Source: Aselliscus stoliczkanus (lineage: Eukaryota; Chordata; Mammalia; Chiroptera; Hipposideridae). From it: DNA of 64,000 nucleotides. Both the position numbers and the translations under genes were made by a program. The stretch is taken from NCBI GenBank assembly GCA_033961575.1, contig CM066730.1, forward strand, positions 153,415,523 through 153,479,522, written 5' to 3'. This document shows positions 1 through 10,179 of this stretch, piece by piece; positions within the stretch are counted from its first letter, which is position 1, and the number at the start of each line of letters is the position of its first letter. The notes under the pieces were generated by a model. That model did no database searches, had not been told where the DNA came from, and worked only from the letters and a program-made list of their open reading frames with translations.

Positions 1-839
1 CAGGTAAAGTGCAGAAGGGGGCACTCCTTGGGGGAGGGTCACCAAAAGCAAGGTAGATTCCCCGCAAGAGTTATTATGAGGATTAAATAAGACAATAAAT
101 GAATGTCAACCACCTGGCATCTAACAGGTATGCCCTTCAAGGGGCATGAATCTTAGGTCAGGTTCCCTAGAAGCAGAGTTCTCAGGAGAAGAAGAGTGAG
201 GGAGCGAAGGGGGGAGGTAGAAGGATGTGTCTCATCCTGGCCACCAGCTGCCCCACAGAGTCAGCCTCACAATGAGGCAAGGGGACTAGTCTATTGTACC
301 CTGAGCAGTCTGTCTCCAGGGTGGGCGGGGGTTGGAGTAGGGGTAGGGGAGGCTTGCATCAGGCTGAGGGCTAGTCTCAAGAGAAGAGGACAGCTGTGAG
401 TGTTAGCAGCCAGCATCCCGGCAGCTCAGAGATGGGGACACCAGCCAGGAAAGGGGATCCAGGCAGGGCACCGACAGCATCCGTTATAGGGGCTTCACAC
501 AAATATACGTGGGCTCTAGTTGACTCTTGTCTTTACCTCTCCCTTTTATGTGTTTAGAGTAATATTAAATTATATGCTGGATATGTGATTTTTTTATATT
601 AGGTATGTTCGTATATACTCTATATGGTAAGATGTCAATGTAATAACTTCCATAGGGGAGTCTAAAGGACTACATGTGACTTTTGCCTTACATGCTGGTT
701 TTAAAATGGAACGCCCCCATCCCCATTAAATATGACTCCACTATAAGTGGTTGAGCCCCTTCAAGCCTCCTTAATCTCCCTCTTTCATAGGGTCACAGGG
801 TTGCTGTCCTGATGCGGGTATCAAGGGGGGCCTCCTGGC

Positions 840-1300
840 TCCAGTGGTTTCCCATCCCACTTGAAACACATCCAACCCCTTGCCTCAGCCCCTCAGTGCC
901 CACACGACCTGCCCCTTGCCTACCTGTCTGACCGCTGACCCTCAGCCTCACCACCTTCCAGACTCAGGGCCTTCGTTCAGTCCCTCAAACCCACCAGCTC
1001 TTCCCCACCTGGGCCTTTGCATGTGCCACTTCTTGCCCACATCTTCCCTCTGTTCTTTGCAAGTTGACTCCTCATCTTCTTCAGGTTCAATCTAATGTCA
1101 CCTGCTGGGAGGCTGACCCCTCTTGCTAAAGTAAGTTCTAATCACCCTGATTGTTTCCTTCCTAGCCTTGACAGTTCAATTGTTTTGTTTCTTCACTTGG
1201 TTTCTGTCTCTGTTGTCACTAAATTGTAAGATCTGTGATGTCAAGAAGTGCCGGCACATGGTAGGAGCTGAATGAATGAATGCATGAATGAATGAATGAC
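840..1300 (+). repeat. L2 LINE 3' fragment
   Basis: Pyrimidine-rich sequence reads like the L2 3' end in the forward direction: an exporter-like run with 'cctttgcatgtgccacttct', then a terminal block with 'gtcaagaagtgccggcacatgg' wording shifted by mutations, and finally an imperfect tandem of TGAA units at 1270-1300, the usual L2 tail. The reading frame is decayed. Confidence 0.6.
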
Positions 1301-1454
1301 TCTGTTACCAAGCCTCAGCAGGTTACCTCAAACCCATTCTTTCGTTTCCACTGGCAGGAGAGAAAGTTCCAGTTGACGGATTATCACTCTCCTGTTCAGG
1401 GACCTTTCGCGGCCCTTCCCTGCCCATAGAGTCATTGGCAATCCCTTGCTCGAG

Positions 1455-1660
1455 CAGGCAAGTATGCGATGTAAAGTCAAACGACCTAGGTTCAAGTCCC
1501 CCGCTTGCTGCTTGCTAACTATGCAACATTAGCTAAGTGATCCACCTCTATCTCAATTCCTTTCTGTAAATTGGGTGAAATACCTCCTGCTTTTTCTCCG
1601 TCTTGGATTGTTTGTGAGAAAATGTAGACCCTCTGCACATTCTTTCAGTATTATGAGTGC
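1455..1660 (+). repeat. MIR SINE
   Basis: Forward MIR layout: 'gacctaggttcaagtcccc' (tRNA-derived B-box region), a central 'gctaactatgcaac...agctaagtgatccacctct' core and a 'tctgtaaattgggtgaaatac' segment. This is an ancient mammalian SINE with no visible target duplication. Confidence 0.6.
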
Positions 1661-2329
1661 TGACAGTCAAGGGCCTTCCCTGCTCAGGCCTGATTTCTCC
1701 CTCTCCAGACACAAATAACCATTATTCCGGGTGGCTCCGCCCAGCTACCTGGTTCTTGCCGAACTTCTCGCTGTACATTCATGCCTTGGTGCTTTCATTT
1801 CAGAGCTGTGCTCTGTCGAGAAAGCCTGTTTCCGTGCCCTCGTCTGTCCAGACCCTGTCCATCCAAGAAGGTTGACTCCTCCCTAACCTCTTCGCTTACT
1901 TCCAGGCTCACTGCGTCTTTGATGTCTGTGTTACTCCTAGGAAAGCCTCCCTCCCTGAACTCGGAGCTCCTTTTCCACGTCCAAACTGCTAATCCCAACA
2001 TCACGCTGCACTGCTTAGTGCAGACCAGGTCCTGTGTGGGCAACAGGGCTTCAGAGTGGAAGGAGATCCCATCTCTACCCTCACCAGGACCACCATCTGG
2101 TGGGATCAGAGTGACCAAAAAGCACTTGATAACTGATTTGCAGGCTAGTGGGCACTTGCACTAAAGTCACACACACACCTAGCTTTGAATCTCAGGACTC
2201 ATGGGGCAGAAACCTAACTACAGTGGCTTAACTAAATAGGGTATATTTTTTCAAATAGTAAGAAGACCAAAGTAGGTCTTCCAGGACTGCTATGGAGGGC
2301 CCAGGCTCCTCCTCTATTCCACTCTGCCA

Positions 2330-2510
2330 TCCTTAGCCTGTGCCATTATTTCTCTCTGTACCAGTTTTCTCATCTATAAAATGGGAATAACTGCCTTCCT
2401 TATAGGAAGAGAAAATAAATGAAGATTAAACAAGTTGATACATGTAAAGAGCTTAGAAATGTATCGGCCCATGTTAAGTGTTCTATAAATGTTAGTTATT
2501 ATTACTATGA
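2330..2510 (+). repeat. MIR SINE 3' part
   Basis: Contains the MIR signature 'ttttctcatctataaaatgggaataa', then a 'gattaaacaagttgatacatgtaaag' region and an AT-rich end near 2500. Confidence 0.6.
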
Positions 2511-2639
2511 TTTTATTATTATTATTTTCTCATGCTGAAAAAATGGCTCCTACCCCTCTAGATATCACATCCTCATCTCTGGCAGGAAAGGAGGAAAGAC
2601 AAAACCCAAAAAGTGAGTGCTGTTTGAATCCATCTGGGT

Positions 2640-2890
2640 GGTTTTTTTTTAATTAAGGTGAAATGCAAATAACATAAAATTAACCATTTTTAAATTAAGA
2701 ATTCTGTGATATTTAATACATTCAATGTTGTGTAACCACCAACTATCTAGTTCCAAACCAGTTTTATCACCCCAAAAGGAACCCCGTACCCATTAAGCAG
2801 TTGCTCCCCATTCCCTCCTCCCCACAGCCCCTGGAAACCACCAATGCTTGTTTTGTCTCTGGATTTACCTTTTCTCCATAATTCCGTCTA
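2640..2890. repeat. Old L1 fragment
   Basis: The segment with 'acattcaatgttgtgtaac' and 'accaactatctagttcc' followed by 'ccgtacccattaagcagt' is the widely dispersed old L1 non-coding type sequence. Orientation and subfamily were not resolved. Confidence 0.45.
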
Positions 2891-3159
2891 TTTTTAAACA
2901 GCTTTCCAGGAAGCCCCACCCAACCTCTTCTGCTCACGTCTCATTGGCCAGCCATGTGTCTGATTTTCATCTGGGCACGTTGCTGCCCTCAACAAAATCA
3001 GCACTCTCTCATCCTGTGCTCTCAGGCTTAGTGAGCTCCTACAACCATGTTTTATTGATTCTCAGGCCGGCCCATGAATTCTTTTTTACATTTTAACTTT
3101 TCCAAAATAAGAATCGTCTCATACTGATAATACCTCGTTTTTAATGAAACATGGTATTG

Positions 3160-4085
3160 ACAGGAACTGTTTTAGGTGTTAGGGATAAATCAATAAATGA
3201 AACAAGACAAAGTTCCCTGCTGTGGGGCTGACATTCTAATGGTGGGGAGGTAAATAATCAAACAGAATAAAGAGGGGATTTATTTAATGTATTCGAAAAT
3301 GATAAATGCTTAGAAACAAATAAAAAGTAGAGCAAAGTAAGGCCCATTTGGGGGATGGAACAGGAACCATTTGCTATATTAATGTGTTAGTTATCTATTG
3401 CTGTATAACAAATCACCACCAAAACTTAGCAGCTTAAAACAGCAAATATTTATTTTATCAGTTTCCGTGGGTCAGGAATCTAAGCATGGCTCAGCTAGGT
3501 CGTTTTGGCTCAAGGTCTCTCACAACATTGCGTGCTGTCATCTGGAAGTTTGTCTGGGGCTTGAGGTCTGCTTCTGAGATAGCTCACACTTAACAGCTGT
3601 TGGCGAAAGGCCTTAGTTCCTCACTGGCTGATGGCAGGAAACCTTGGTTGTTTGCCATGTGGGCATCTTCACAGGGCTCCTTGAGTGTGTTCGTGACACG
3701 TCAACTAACATCACCATAGCAAGAGATTCAAGAGAGACAGAGCAAGGAGAAACCCACATATCTTTTATGACCTAGTCTTGGAAATAACTTCTGCTACATT
3801 CTATTTGTTCAAAGTGAGTCACTATGTCCAGTCCACATTTAGGAGAGGGGAGTTTAAGGAGGAGTATCAAAGAATGTGTGGACATTTTTCGAAACCCACT
3901 TCAATGAAATAGGAGAGTCAGGATAAAAAAGAGGTCATATTTGAGCAAAGACTTGAAGGAGGTGCGGGAATCAGCCAAGCAGATACGTGATGAGGGAGAG
4001 GAGTGTCCTGAGCAAGGGACACAGCTAGATCTGTTGGGCTAAAACTTACTGGCATGCTGGTAAAGAAGAGAGAGTGAAACTGGGA
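3160..4085 (-). repeat. L2 LINE fragment, split by an LTR
   Basis: Antisense L2 3' sequence. The first part (3160-3383) has the 'ttccctgctgtggggctgac' and 'attctaatggtggggag' blocks. The second part (3905-4085) resumes with 'atttgagcaaagacttgaag' and 'cagccaagcagata'. The LTR-like element at 3384-3904 separates the two, so the L2 copy is the older of the two. Confidence 0.6.
3384..3904 (-). mobile_element. MaLR/MLT-type LTR-like element, antisense
   Basis: Begins with 'ttagttatctattgctgt' and 'aacaaatcaccaccaaaac', followed by 'gtgggtcaggaatctaagc', a dispersed mammalian LTR-type repeat read in reverse. It interrupts an L2 copy. The exact family is uncertain and could be another class sharing this signature. 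Confidence 0.45.
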
Positions 4086-4114
4086 GACAACTAGTGGGAC
4101 CACCACACTCCTTT

Positions 4115-4310
4115 TCTCCATTACTAGCCGTGTGACCTTGGACGAGTCACTTCTCTCTCTGAGTCCTGGTTTTCTTCTCTGTGAAATGGGAATGATAGAA
4201 GTAACTACTCACAGGTTTTTCATGTGAGTTAAATAAGATAATACATGTAAATCATCCCGCCCATGTCTGGTACGTAGTAAATACTCAATAAACATGAACT
4301 AATATTATTC
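4115..4310 (+). repeat. MIR SINE
   Basis: Forward MIR core and 3' end: 'gtgaccttggacgagtcact', 'ctctgtgaaatgggaatgat', 'gttaaataagataatacatg', ending in the 'agtaaatactcaataaac' motif. Confidence 0.7.
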
Positions 4311-5184
4311 TTGTTACAATCAGGCACAGGAGCCTCATTCTTATCATCTGAGCATCAGGTGCACTGGTGCAAATCATCAGCTGGGAGGACATGGCTCTTA
4401 GGGGATGTGTCAGAAACTTCTCCTCTCCTATGTAACCTAAAGAAAAAGCTGCGGAAGAGACAAACTTTGCTCGCCAGTCAGAGCCTGGACCTTAATTCTC
4501 AGAGCAGTGTCCAGGTTTAAGTGCCAAGTCTGCCAAGCTGCTGGGGCAGTGGTGGGGGCGGCTCAGCCAGGGACTAGGCAGCCAGTCCAGGGGTTCTAGA
4601 GTCACGTCTTCCCAGATACCTCTTATGAGCCTTCCAGTCTTAGTCAATCCATGGAGAAGTATTTGCTGAGACTTGTCTGAGCCTTGCCTTGCCTTGGGTA
4701 CTGGAAATGGGGCTGTCAGCAAGAGTGCAACCCAAGAGATCCTGCCAACCAAGACATGCCGTCTTTGAGAGAGGCAGAAGCCACTTGGGGTGATCCTTCA
4801 GTATGCCTTCAAGAAAAGGGACTGGACATAAGGATGAAGCAGGAAGAACTGCATCCTCACTTGGTGGCAGAAGACTGTCCCTAGGACTTCCAGTCCCTTC
4901 CATTGGTCAGAGCCAAGAGCTTCTGTGGCCCTGTCAACTCATGCCAGGTGGACTGAAGAGCTTCCCCACCCCCGACCCTCCCCCACAATGGGCCCCTAAA
5001 GACATGGCTCTGGATGTAGGCAGCTTGGATCAGTGGGGAGTGCTGTGCTCCAAGGACTACAAACATCGCTTCCGACCCTGGCTCTGCCACGCACACCTTG
5101 TGACCTCAGCCAACTTCCTGAGTTATTTTCTGGGCTCCTTCTTTGTCAAAAAGGATAATAGCTTCTGCCCTGCCTAACTTATTC

Positions 5185-5745
5185 ATTCCAGAGACACTTA
5201 AGTCCCTACTATATGCCCAGCACTCTTCTGATGCCTTAGAAATACTGTGCAGAGCATTCTGAGCAAGACATTCAAAGCCTCTGCTCTCAGGGAGCTGAGC
5301 TGTTACCCTGTTTCTCCAAAAATAAGACCTCACTGGAAAATAAGCCCTAGGCATGATTTTTCAGGATGCTTGTAATATAAGCCCTACCCCAAACATAAGC
5401 CCCAGTTAAGATCGTTGGCTAGACATAGCTGTTTGAATAAATGTAGATTTTTGTACATGAATAAATGTAGATTGTTGGAGCAAAAATTTATATAAAACCC
5501 GGTGTTATTTTCTGGGAAACACGGTAGTGAGGAGACATTACCTGAAATAATGCCAAGCTGTGGTAGGTGCTAAGAGGAAAAGCAAAGTCTTTCTAAGGGG
5601 TGGATTTTAGACGGAGATGAGAACAAAAGACCATGTGGATGTCAGTGAGAAGAGCATTCCAGGCAGAGGTAAGAGTAAGAGTCAAAGTCCACGGCAGAGC
5701 GAGGAGGTCGTTCATGCAAACGCTAGGAATAAATGAGGTCCAACC
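5185..5745 (-). repeat. L2 LINE fragment, split by a DNA transposon
   Basis: Antisense L2 3' end. 5190-5303 has 'agtccctactatatgcccag' and 'ctctgctctcagggagctga'. 5527-5745 resumes with 'agcattccaggcagaggt'. The two halves join once the element at 5306-5524 is set aside. Confidence 0.6.
5306..5524. mobile_element. Non-autonomous Tc1/mariner-like DNA transposon
   Basis: A 219-base insertion inside an L2 copy. It is flanked on both sides by TA and has terminal inverted repeats: the first 20 bases and the reverse complement of the last 20 agree at about 16 positions (CC-TGTTTC...AAAATAA). It has no coding capacity. Inside, 'gaataaatgtagatt' occurs twice in tandem near 5435-5475. The TA flanks suggest the Tc1/mariner superfamily. 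The intact ends and its position inside ancient L2 argue for a later, lineage-specific insertion. Confidence 0.65.
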
Positions 5746-5764
5746 AGAGCAATGCTGTCACAGC

Positions 5765-6530
5765 ACGAGTTAGCTATGTTGCTCCTCTGCCAAAGTTCTT
5801 ACAGGGCCCTATAAGGCCCCACAGGAGGCCCTCTCTCTTTGACACCTCCCCAAATCAAGCTCCGTCTATTCCAGCCACACTCCCCCCTGGCTGTTGCTCA
5901 CCCCTGCCTTGAGAAGTTACCCTAACTCAGGGGCTTGGAATCACCTGCAGGGCTTATTAAAATGCAGATGGCTGAGCCCCAGCCCAGCTACTGACTCAGA
6001 AACTGATTCAGTCTGAGAAGGGGACCCACAATATGCATTTCTAGCAAGGTCCTTAGAACTTCAATTTTACAAGCACACTCCAGTTGTTCCCTCTACTGGA
6101 ATCGCTCTGGCCCCAGACAACATGTGGCTAATGCCCTCTCCTCCTTCAAGCCTTTGCTCAAATCAAATGGTCTCAGTGAGGCCTACTCGACCATCCCATG
6201 CAATAGTGCAAGCTGCCCCCCTGTACCCCCATTCTCTCCCCTACTCTGCTTTTCCTTTTTTCCATAGTACCTACCACTTTCTAACATGTGGGCAATTATT
6301 TTAGTTTGTTATTAACAATGTCCTTAAGAATTCCTCTAAGAGGGGCTCTTAACCCAGACTCCATGAACCCCTGAGTACCCCATGGGTCCCCCAGAGAGCT
6401 GCTAACCTGCCAAATTTATATGCAGTAGTTTGTGACCATGACATCTGCAGCTTTCATTAGATTCTCAAAGGATTACTTGATCCATTCCTGGCATAGAGTA
6501 AGGGCTCGAAAAATATTTGTTGACTAAATT
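5765..6530 (+). repeat. L2 LINE fragment, split by MER5A
   Basis: Forward L2 3' sequence. 5765-5925 holds 'ctccgtctattccagccaca' type wording. After the MER5A copy it continues with 'tcctccttcaagcctttgct' and ends near 6530 in the L2 terminus 'aaatatttgttgac'. Confidence 0.55.
5926..6085. mobile_element. MER5A-type hAT-Charlie element
   Basis: Contains 'ggaatcacctgcagggctta', 'ttaaaatgcagatggctgag', 'actgattcagtctgagaag' and 'atatgcatttctagcaagg', the standard MER5A body. The ends are eroded. It sits inside an L2 copy. Confidence 0.7.
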
Positions 6531-6653
6531 AAAGAGACTTTTAGACATTATTCACATATATACACACTTTTTTACAAAAGAAAAATGGTATAATGGCAAA
6601 TGGTTCCCAAATGTTGCTGTCCATAGGTTGACTATGTCAGAATGACAGGGTTG

Positions 6654-7094
6654 TTTTTTTTTTTTAAGATTTTATTGGGGAATTGGGGGAGAGGAACAGC
6701 ATTGGGGAACCAGGGAAGGGGAACAGACAAGTTGCTGTCTTTTTGTTCTTCAGTCCAGTTGTGGAGGACCTCGCTTCCCTGGCCCATGTTGGTGTCATCA
6801 TTGCGCTCTTCTCAGGTGAGGCAGATCGGTCACCGGCCTCTGGATGGTTGCTCACCGTGGCTATTGGCAGCTCACGCTGGCTGCCGCCACTCACTGTAGC
6901 CTATGGCAGCCCACTGCAGCAGGGGCTGCAGCTATGCCGTCCCAGGGACTCACAGCAGCCCAGCTCCAGGTGGAACTGTTGTTCACCATCTTAGCTATAG
7001 AGGGCAGAGTCACTGGCCCTCATATGTGGGATCCGAACCAGGGCTGCTGGCGTCCCAAGCCAGCTCTTAACCATAGCACCACTCAGCCGGCCCC
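6654..7094 (-). mobile_element. Long tRNA-derived SINE, chimeric type
   Basis: Read on the minus strand it starts with a tRNA-like head (GGCCGGC-GAGTGG, with a B-box-like GGTTCGGATCCC) ending in 'gagggccagtgactctgccctc'. About 300 bases of unrelated body follow, then a tail of alternating CCCCTTCCC / TTCCCCAA and 'ccaataaaatctt'. Flanks repeat 'acagggttg' (6645-6653 and 7095-7103), a target-site duplication. The head matches the short SINEs elsewhere in the window; the tail matches the trimeric SINEs at 7125 and 54193. Confidence 0.75.
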
Positions 7095-7124
7095 ACAGGG
7101 TTGCTTTTTAAAAGTACAATTCTT

Positions 7125-7631
7125 TCTTTTTTTAAAGATTTTATTGGGGAATTGGAGGAGGGGAACAGTGTTGGGGAATTGGGGAAGGGGACCAGCCAAG
7201 TTATTGTTCTTCAATCTTCACTGTGGAGGGCACCTGTCACCGTCTGGCTTCCTGTCGGCAGCTCGTGGCCTCTAAACTTAAGATGCTGTGTTCAATCTTA
7301 GTTGCGGGTGGGCGTAGCCACCATCCCATGTGGGAATCGAACTAGCAGCCTTGTTGTTAAGAGCTCACGCTCTATCCATTGAGACATCTGGGCAGCAGCT
7401 CAGCTCAAGGTGACGAGTTCAGTCTTAATTGCAGTGGGCGTAGCCCACCTTTGAACAAGCAATCTTGTTGTTACACCAGCTAAGCCATCCTGCCACCTGT
7501 TGTCAGCTCAGCGACAGCTCAGGTCGGGCGCAGTGTTCACTGGCCCATGTGGGAATCGAACCAGCGGCCGTGTTGCTCAGAGCTCACGCTCTAAGCCAAC
7601 TCTTAACCAACTGAGCCACTTGGCTGGCCCC
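7125..7631 (-). mobile_element. Long tRNA-derived SINE, trimeric type
   Basis: On the minus strand there are three successive tRNA-like units, each with an A-box-like 'ggctcag'-type segment and a B-box-like 'ggttcgattcccacat' segment, although the middle unit is degraded. They are followed by 'actaagattgaacacagcat' and the CT-rich tail ending in 'ccaataaaatctt'. A 16-base target duplication with one mismatch (7109-7124 and 7632-7647) brackets it. It inserted immediately next to the separate SINE at 6654-7094, since each has its own duplication. Confidence 0.8.
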
Positions 7632-8254
7632 TAAAAGTATAATTCTTATGATTCAAAATATCCTCAAAAAGTCTGAGTCAGGAGGTTTGGGTGGGGCCAG
7701 AGATTTGGAACTTTTCAAGGCCCCCTCTCCTTCAATCCCCACATACACTTCAAGTGAGTCTGAGGTGCAGCCAGGTTCAGGAATTTCTGTGTGAAGCCTT
7801 AATTGGAGAGAGATTCAGGAGAATTAATTCCAGTGTTCAGCTTTTACACTTTGCAAAAAATGTGATCACACCCATGGTCATTTGTGACCTTCCCACAAGC
7901 TCCCAGGGTGACAGGGCAAGGATTACAATCTCCCTTCACTGAGCAGAAAGTCCAGGCCCTAGGAACCAAGTGACACCTTTCTCCTGATACCCAGTAGTCA
8001 TACTGTCTTCAGGTGGTAGAGATATGATTAGAACTAGGGTCTCTGGACTCTCACTCTAGGGCTCTCCTCTCTGTACCAATTGGATAAACCCAAGTACCAG
8101 GAAGTCCCAAGGCCACTACCAGTGTAGGGGAGCCAGAGAAGGGAGGAAGACAGAGTAGGGAAGGGTGGAGTGACAAACTCATGGAGAGCAAGGTTCAGGG
8201 AGGCTGTCTCCTGGCCACGGGGAGAAGTTCCAGCTGCTCTAAGAACATAGGCAT

Positions 8255-8420
8255 TCACATGCCAGCTCTGGCTGTATTTGACCCCCAGAACAGCCACTTC
8301 CCCTTTGTGTGCCTCAGTCTTGTTATCTGCAAAATGGGGCTGATGATCCATGCACTGACCCCAATAAGATGCTTGTAGAAGGTAAAGCACTCAAACCATC
8401 CAAGTTATTATTGTTACTTA
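8255..8420 (+). repeat. MIR SINE
   Basis: Forward MIR: 'gccagctctggctgtatttg', 'gtgtgcctcagtcttgttat' and 'ctgcaaaatggggctgatga'. Confidence 0.6.
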
Positions 8421-8474
8421 AGGAAGGTGCAACATCCCCCACTCAGATCTCCAGGGAAAGAGCTACATCCAGCC

Positions 8475-8645
8475 TTTCATTCATTTGAGGTACAGTTTTG
8501 AGTACCTACTATGTGTCAGGCACTATGTTAAGCACTGTACACACATCATATCACCTCATTTAACCCTCACAACAGCCCAGTGGGGTAGGTGCTGCTGTTG
8601 TCACTATTTTACAGATGAAGAAACTAAAACTTGGGGGAATGAGTT
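8475..8645 (-). repeat. MIR SINE, antisense
   Basis: Antisense MIR: 'gagtacctactatgtgtcag', 'ttaaccctcacaacagccca' and 'ttttacagatgaagaaact'. Confidence 0.6.
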
Positions 8646-9230
8646 GCAATTCATTCCCTCATTTGTTCATTCACCTAACTTTGACTCAAAGCCTGCTCTG
8701 GACCAGGCTCTGGGCCAAGTGCTGAGGTCACAAAGATGAACGAGTCCTTCAGGAGACATGCCCATAAATTACTTTAATAACAACTCAGTGCATGCTTCCA
8801 CAGACGAGTGAGTGAGAGCTGGAGAAGGAGCAGCTGGCTCCCATGGGTTAGGGAACGGGCAGCTGACCGGTAAAGCCCTGCACTGCTAAGGTGTCCACGG
8901 CTGTGTAGAAGTGGTAATCACAGGACTGGGTTCGAATCTCGCTTCTGTTCAGGGTCTGCTGTGTATTCCCAAGGAAACTCCTTCTGCCAGTGAGCCTCCA
9001 TCTCCATCTGAAAAATTAAGAGATTGGGCTTGTGATCCAGCAGCTCTCGGAGACTAAACCTCTGGCCCTCCCACCCCACTTTCTGGTCAGTTCAAACTTG
9101 GCCCCAGCCAGCACTGAGGCTGAGCCTGGGATAGTCAGACCTACGGCCTGACAAGTGTCGAACACCCAGAGTAGCACTCCAAGGCGGCTGGCTGGCTGCA
9201 CAGCCCAGGTCCAAAGGGCGGAGCTCCAAC

Positions 9231-9239
9231 GGGGGCGGG
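9231..9239 (+). promoter_or_regulatory. GC box (Sp1/KLF type)
   Basis: GGGGGCGGG lies about 95 bases before the TATA box, with a second GGGCGG at about 9217. This suits a CpG-island promoter. Confidence 0.5.
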
Positions 9240-9287
9240 ATTAAGACCTTCGGGAAGCGCGGCGCGGCCCACCCATGTCTCATCCAG

Positions 9288-9292
9288 CCAAT
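9288..9292 (+). promoter_or_regulatory. CITED4: CCAAT box of CITED4
   Basis: CCAAT in the context cagCCAATgag, about 39 bases before the TATA box. This is an NF-Y-type site at a reasonable distance from the inferred start. Confidence 0.55.
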
Positions 9293-9326
9293 GAGCGCCC
9301 GGGGACGGGGCAGCCACACCTCTGGG

Positions 9327-9334
9327 TATAAGAA
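9327..9334 (+). promoter_or_regulatory. CITED4: TATA box of CITED4
   Basis: TATAAGAA inside the CpG island. Transcription would be expected to start about 30 bases on, near 9357. The first ATG downstream of that point is the CITED4 start codon at 9634, which supports the assignment. A TATA box within a CpG island would suit an inducible gene, but that is inference. Confidence 0.6.
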
Positions 9335-9356
9335 GTCGCGGAGTCCCGGGTCGCGG

Positions 9357-9633
9357 CGCGGAGGTCTCAAAGCCCGACCTGGTGGGTGTACGTTGTCCTC
9401 GCCGTCCCGAGTTCCGGCCACTGCGCTCGCAGGAGCTCTCAGTTCGGTGGGTCCTGGGCTGGGCGGGGCAGGAGCACGGGTCCGGTTCAGTTGTCCTCTG
9501 CCCGGCTGGGCTGCGGGGCGGGCACGGGACCCAGATCCCTCGCCGCAGAGGAGCAGCTGGCGGGGCCCGTGGGCCCGGGAACGCCCGCGCTGACCGTCCG
9601 CCCGCCGCCCCAGCAGGCAGCCGGCCCGCCGAG
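9357..9633 (+). other. CITED4: Inferred 5' UTR of CITED4
   Basis: The start is inferred from the TATA box. No ATG occurs in this leader. The CITED4 reading frame stays open upstream of the ATG but without an ATG, so an N-terminal extension is unlikely. A CCCCAG|CAGG acceptor-like site near 9613 leaves open a small 5' UTR intron. Confidence 0.45.
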
Positions 9634-10179
9634 ATGGCCGACCACCTGATGCTCGCCGAGGGCTACCGCCTGGTGCCGCGGCCGCCGCCCGCCGCGCCCG
9701 CCCACGGTCCTCACGCACTCCGGACGCTGCAGCCCTACGCGGGCCCGGGCCTGGACAGTGGCTTGCGGCCGCGGGGGGCTCCGCCGGGCCCGCCCCCACC
9801 CGGGGCACTGGCGTACGGGGCCTTCGGGCCGCCGCCCGCCTTCCAGCCTTTTGCAGCACTGCCGCCGCAGGCCACCGGCTGCGCGCACCTGCAGTCTGTG
9901 GCGACGCTGTGCCCAGGCCGCGCGGCCGCGACCCCTGGCGCCCCTGGAGGTCCCCCGGGCCTGCACCCGGAGTCCGGCGTCCCGGCCCCGCCGCCGCCTG
10001 CGCACGCCCTGGGCGGCATGGACGCCGAACTCATAGACGAGGAGGCGCTGACCTCGCTGGAGCTGGAGCTTGGGCTGCATCGCGTGCGCGAGCTGCCGGA
10101 GCTCTTCCTGGGCCAGAGCGAGTTCGACTGCTTCTCAGACTTGGGGTCGGCGCCGCCCGCCGGCTCGGTGAGCTGCTGA
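9634..10179 (+). CDS. CITED4: CITED4, CBP/p300-interacting transactivator 4
   Basis: A 181-residue protein in a single exon; human CITED4 is 184 residues by my recollection. CITED proteins do not bind DNA. Their acidic C-terminal CR2 domain binds the CH1 (TAZ1) domain of CBP/p300 and so co-activates factors such as TFAP2 and limits HIF-1 by competing for CH1. Here residues 1-20 hold the conserved N-terminal start ([14 protein letters not shown]). Residues 30-128 are a low-complexity Pro/Ala/Gly linker. Residues 130-170 form CR2, with the acidic ELIDEEAL stretch, a leucine-rich helix, the LPEL motif (154-157) and the FDCFSDLG ending. The start is the first ATG after the TATA box, with a purine at -3 and G at +4. 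No frameshift or missing key residue is seen. It lies tail to tail with KCNQ4, as in human. The CR2 sequence separates it clearly from an unrelated GC-rich open frame, and the linker and length favour CITED4 over CITED1/2. Confidence 0.96.
   Translation: MADHLMLAEGYRLVPRPPPAAPAHGPHALRTLQPYAGPGLDSGLRPRGAPPGPPPPGALAYGAFGPPPAFQPFAALPPQATGCAHLQSVATLCPGRAAATPGAPGGPPGLHPESGVPAPPPPAHALGGMDAELIDEEALTSLELELGLHRVRELPELFLGQSEFDCFSDLGSAPPAGSVSC

Larger units (their letters stand above)
1..9224. other. Intergenic flank upstream of CITED4
   Basis: No conserved protein-coding exon was recognised here. Reading frames are short and do not resemble known proteins. The stretch is mostly old repeats (L2, MIR, an L1 piece, MaLR-like LTR, MER5A) with younger insertions: a TA-flanked DNA transposon and two long tRNA-derived SINEs. 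In human the next gene in this direction is CTPS1, but nothing of it is visible. Bases 150-800, 1660-2300, 4310-5180 and 7650-8250 show nothing I can name. Confidence 0.7.

Noticed and set aside
9382..9633. N-terminal extension of CITED4
   Set aside because: The frame is open upstream but begins without ATG, and the first ATG in good context is at 9634, where known CITED4 begins.
9092..9859. 255-codon minus-strand open frame across the CITED4 promoter
   Set aside because: It arises from GC-rich CpG-island sequence with few stop codons, is antisense to CITED4 and has a low-complexity Arg/Ala/Pro composition with no known domain.
9487..10080. 197-codon minus-strand open frame opposite the CITED4 CDS
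   Set aside because: Mirror frame of a GC-rich coding sequence; no homology recognised.
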